A DNA stretch of 55,482 bases from an uncultured Ligilactobacillus sp. (GTDB lineage: Bacteria; Bacillota; Bacilli; Lactobacillales; Lactobacillaceae), in contig CAKPZY010000008.1 of assembly GCA_934215475.1 (NCBI GenBank), positions 1 to 55,482 of the forward strand. Direction: 5' to 3'. Of the stretch, positions 55,393-55,482 are shown one piece after another (the first letter of the stretch is position 1; each line of letters starts with the position of its first letter). The notes under the pieces are model-generated. The model was not told where the DNA came from and did not search any database. It saw nothing but the letters and a program-made list of their open reading frames with translations. Made by a program: the position numbers and the translations under genes.

Positions 55393-55403
55393 ATAAAAAT
55401 CAA

Positions 55404-55482
55404 GCGCGCGGCAACTACCTACCCTCACAGGGGGCGATCCCCCAACTACTCTTGGCGTAACGAAGCTTAACTGCTGTGTTCG
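55404..55482 (-). rRNA. rrf: 5S ribosomal RNA (3' part)
   Basis: The minus strand reads CGAACACAGCAGTTAAGCTT, then GAGTAGTTGG and GAGGGTAGGTAGTTGCCGCG, the conserved 3' two thirds of 5S rRNA. The 5' part, and presumably 23S and 16S, lie beyond the right edge. The exact 3' end is estimated. Confidence 0.93.

Noticed and set aside
55279..55470. Plus-strand open frame of 63 codons
   Set aside because: Antisense to tRNA-Asn, the damaged tRNA-Glu and 5S rRNA.

Overview
The window looks like a chromosomal core region of a low-GC Gram-positive bacterium of the order Lactobacillales, most likely a member of the Lactobacillaceae. I infer this from gene order, strong AGGAGG-type ribosome binding sites, A/T-rich intergenic DNA, the set of genes (luxS, hprK, DtpT-type peptide transporter, class Ib ribonucleotide reductase) and synteny with the Bacillus blocks hpf-secA-prfB-ftsEX-minJ, tsaB-rimI-tsaD-ABC-F-rex-CPBP-groESL and tadA-scRNA-dnaX-ybaB-recR-tmk-darA-holB-yabA-rsmI. 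I cannot name the species. There is no prophage, insertion sequence, CRISPR array or obvious island.

Layout. 1-5.8 kb: the start of an L-serine dehydratase beta gene, luxS, and uvrB-uvrA behind a SOS box, all on the minus strand. 6-16.9 kb (minus): phosphoglucomutase, thioredoxin reductase, hprK-lgt, a PspC/YvlD pair, phoPR with a MinJ-like PDZ protein, and ftsEX. 17-24.5 kb: prfB (with its programmed frameshift), secA, hpf and comFA-comFC (minus; comFA is frameshifted), then a YigZ-family gene (plus). 24.6-34.9 kb: a KimA-type potassium importer, groES-groEL behind two CIRCE operators, a CPBP membrane protease, rex, an ABC-F ATPase and the tsaB-rimI-tsaD tRNA-modification cluster. 35-45.3 kb: asparaginase with a structured leader, acyl-ACP thioesterase, and a long minus-strand replication/repair block ending with the SRP RNA, tadA and a 16S methyltransferase-like gene. 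45.5-49.6 kb: nrdHIEF (plus) with three evenly spaced NrdR-like boxes. 49.6-55.5 kb: nagA-nagR, proC, tRNA-Gln/Tyr, a di/tripeptide transporter, and the end of an rRNA operon (5S, tRNA-Asn, a damaged tRNA-Glu, tRNA-Thr).

How it fits together. Most genes are housekeeping: DNA repair (uvrAB, recR, holB, dnaX), replication control (yabA), protein export and folding (secA, lgt, groESL), cell division (ftsEX, MinJ-like), carbon and redox control (hprK, rex, trxB), dNTP supply (nrdHIEF, tmk) and c-di-AMP/potassium physiology (DarA, KimA). Regulation can be read directly at several places: a LexA/DinR box in the uvrB promoter, CIRCE at groESL, a palindromic operator exactly between -35 and -10 of nagA, and NrdR-like boxes at nrdH.

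I found no clearly new multi-gene system. The items most worth a second look are the tRNA-Glu-like gene lacking a D-arm, the comFA frameshift at a G-run, the three-box nrd promoter, the leader of the asparaginase gene, and the unusually frequent use of TTG start codons. All coordinates, motifs and stems were read by eye; no database search or folding program was run.
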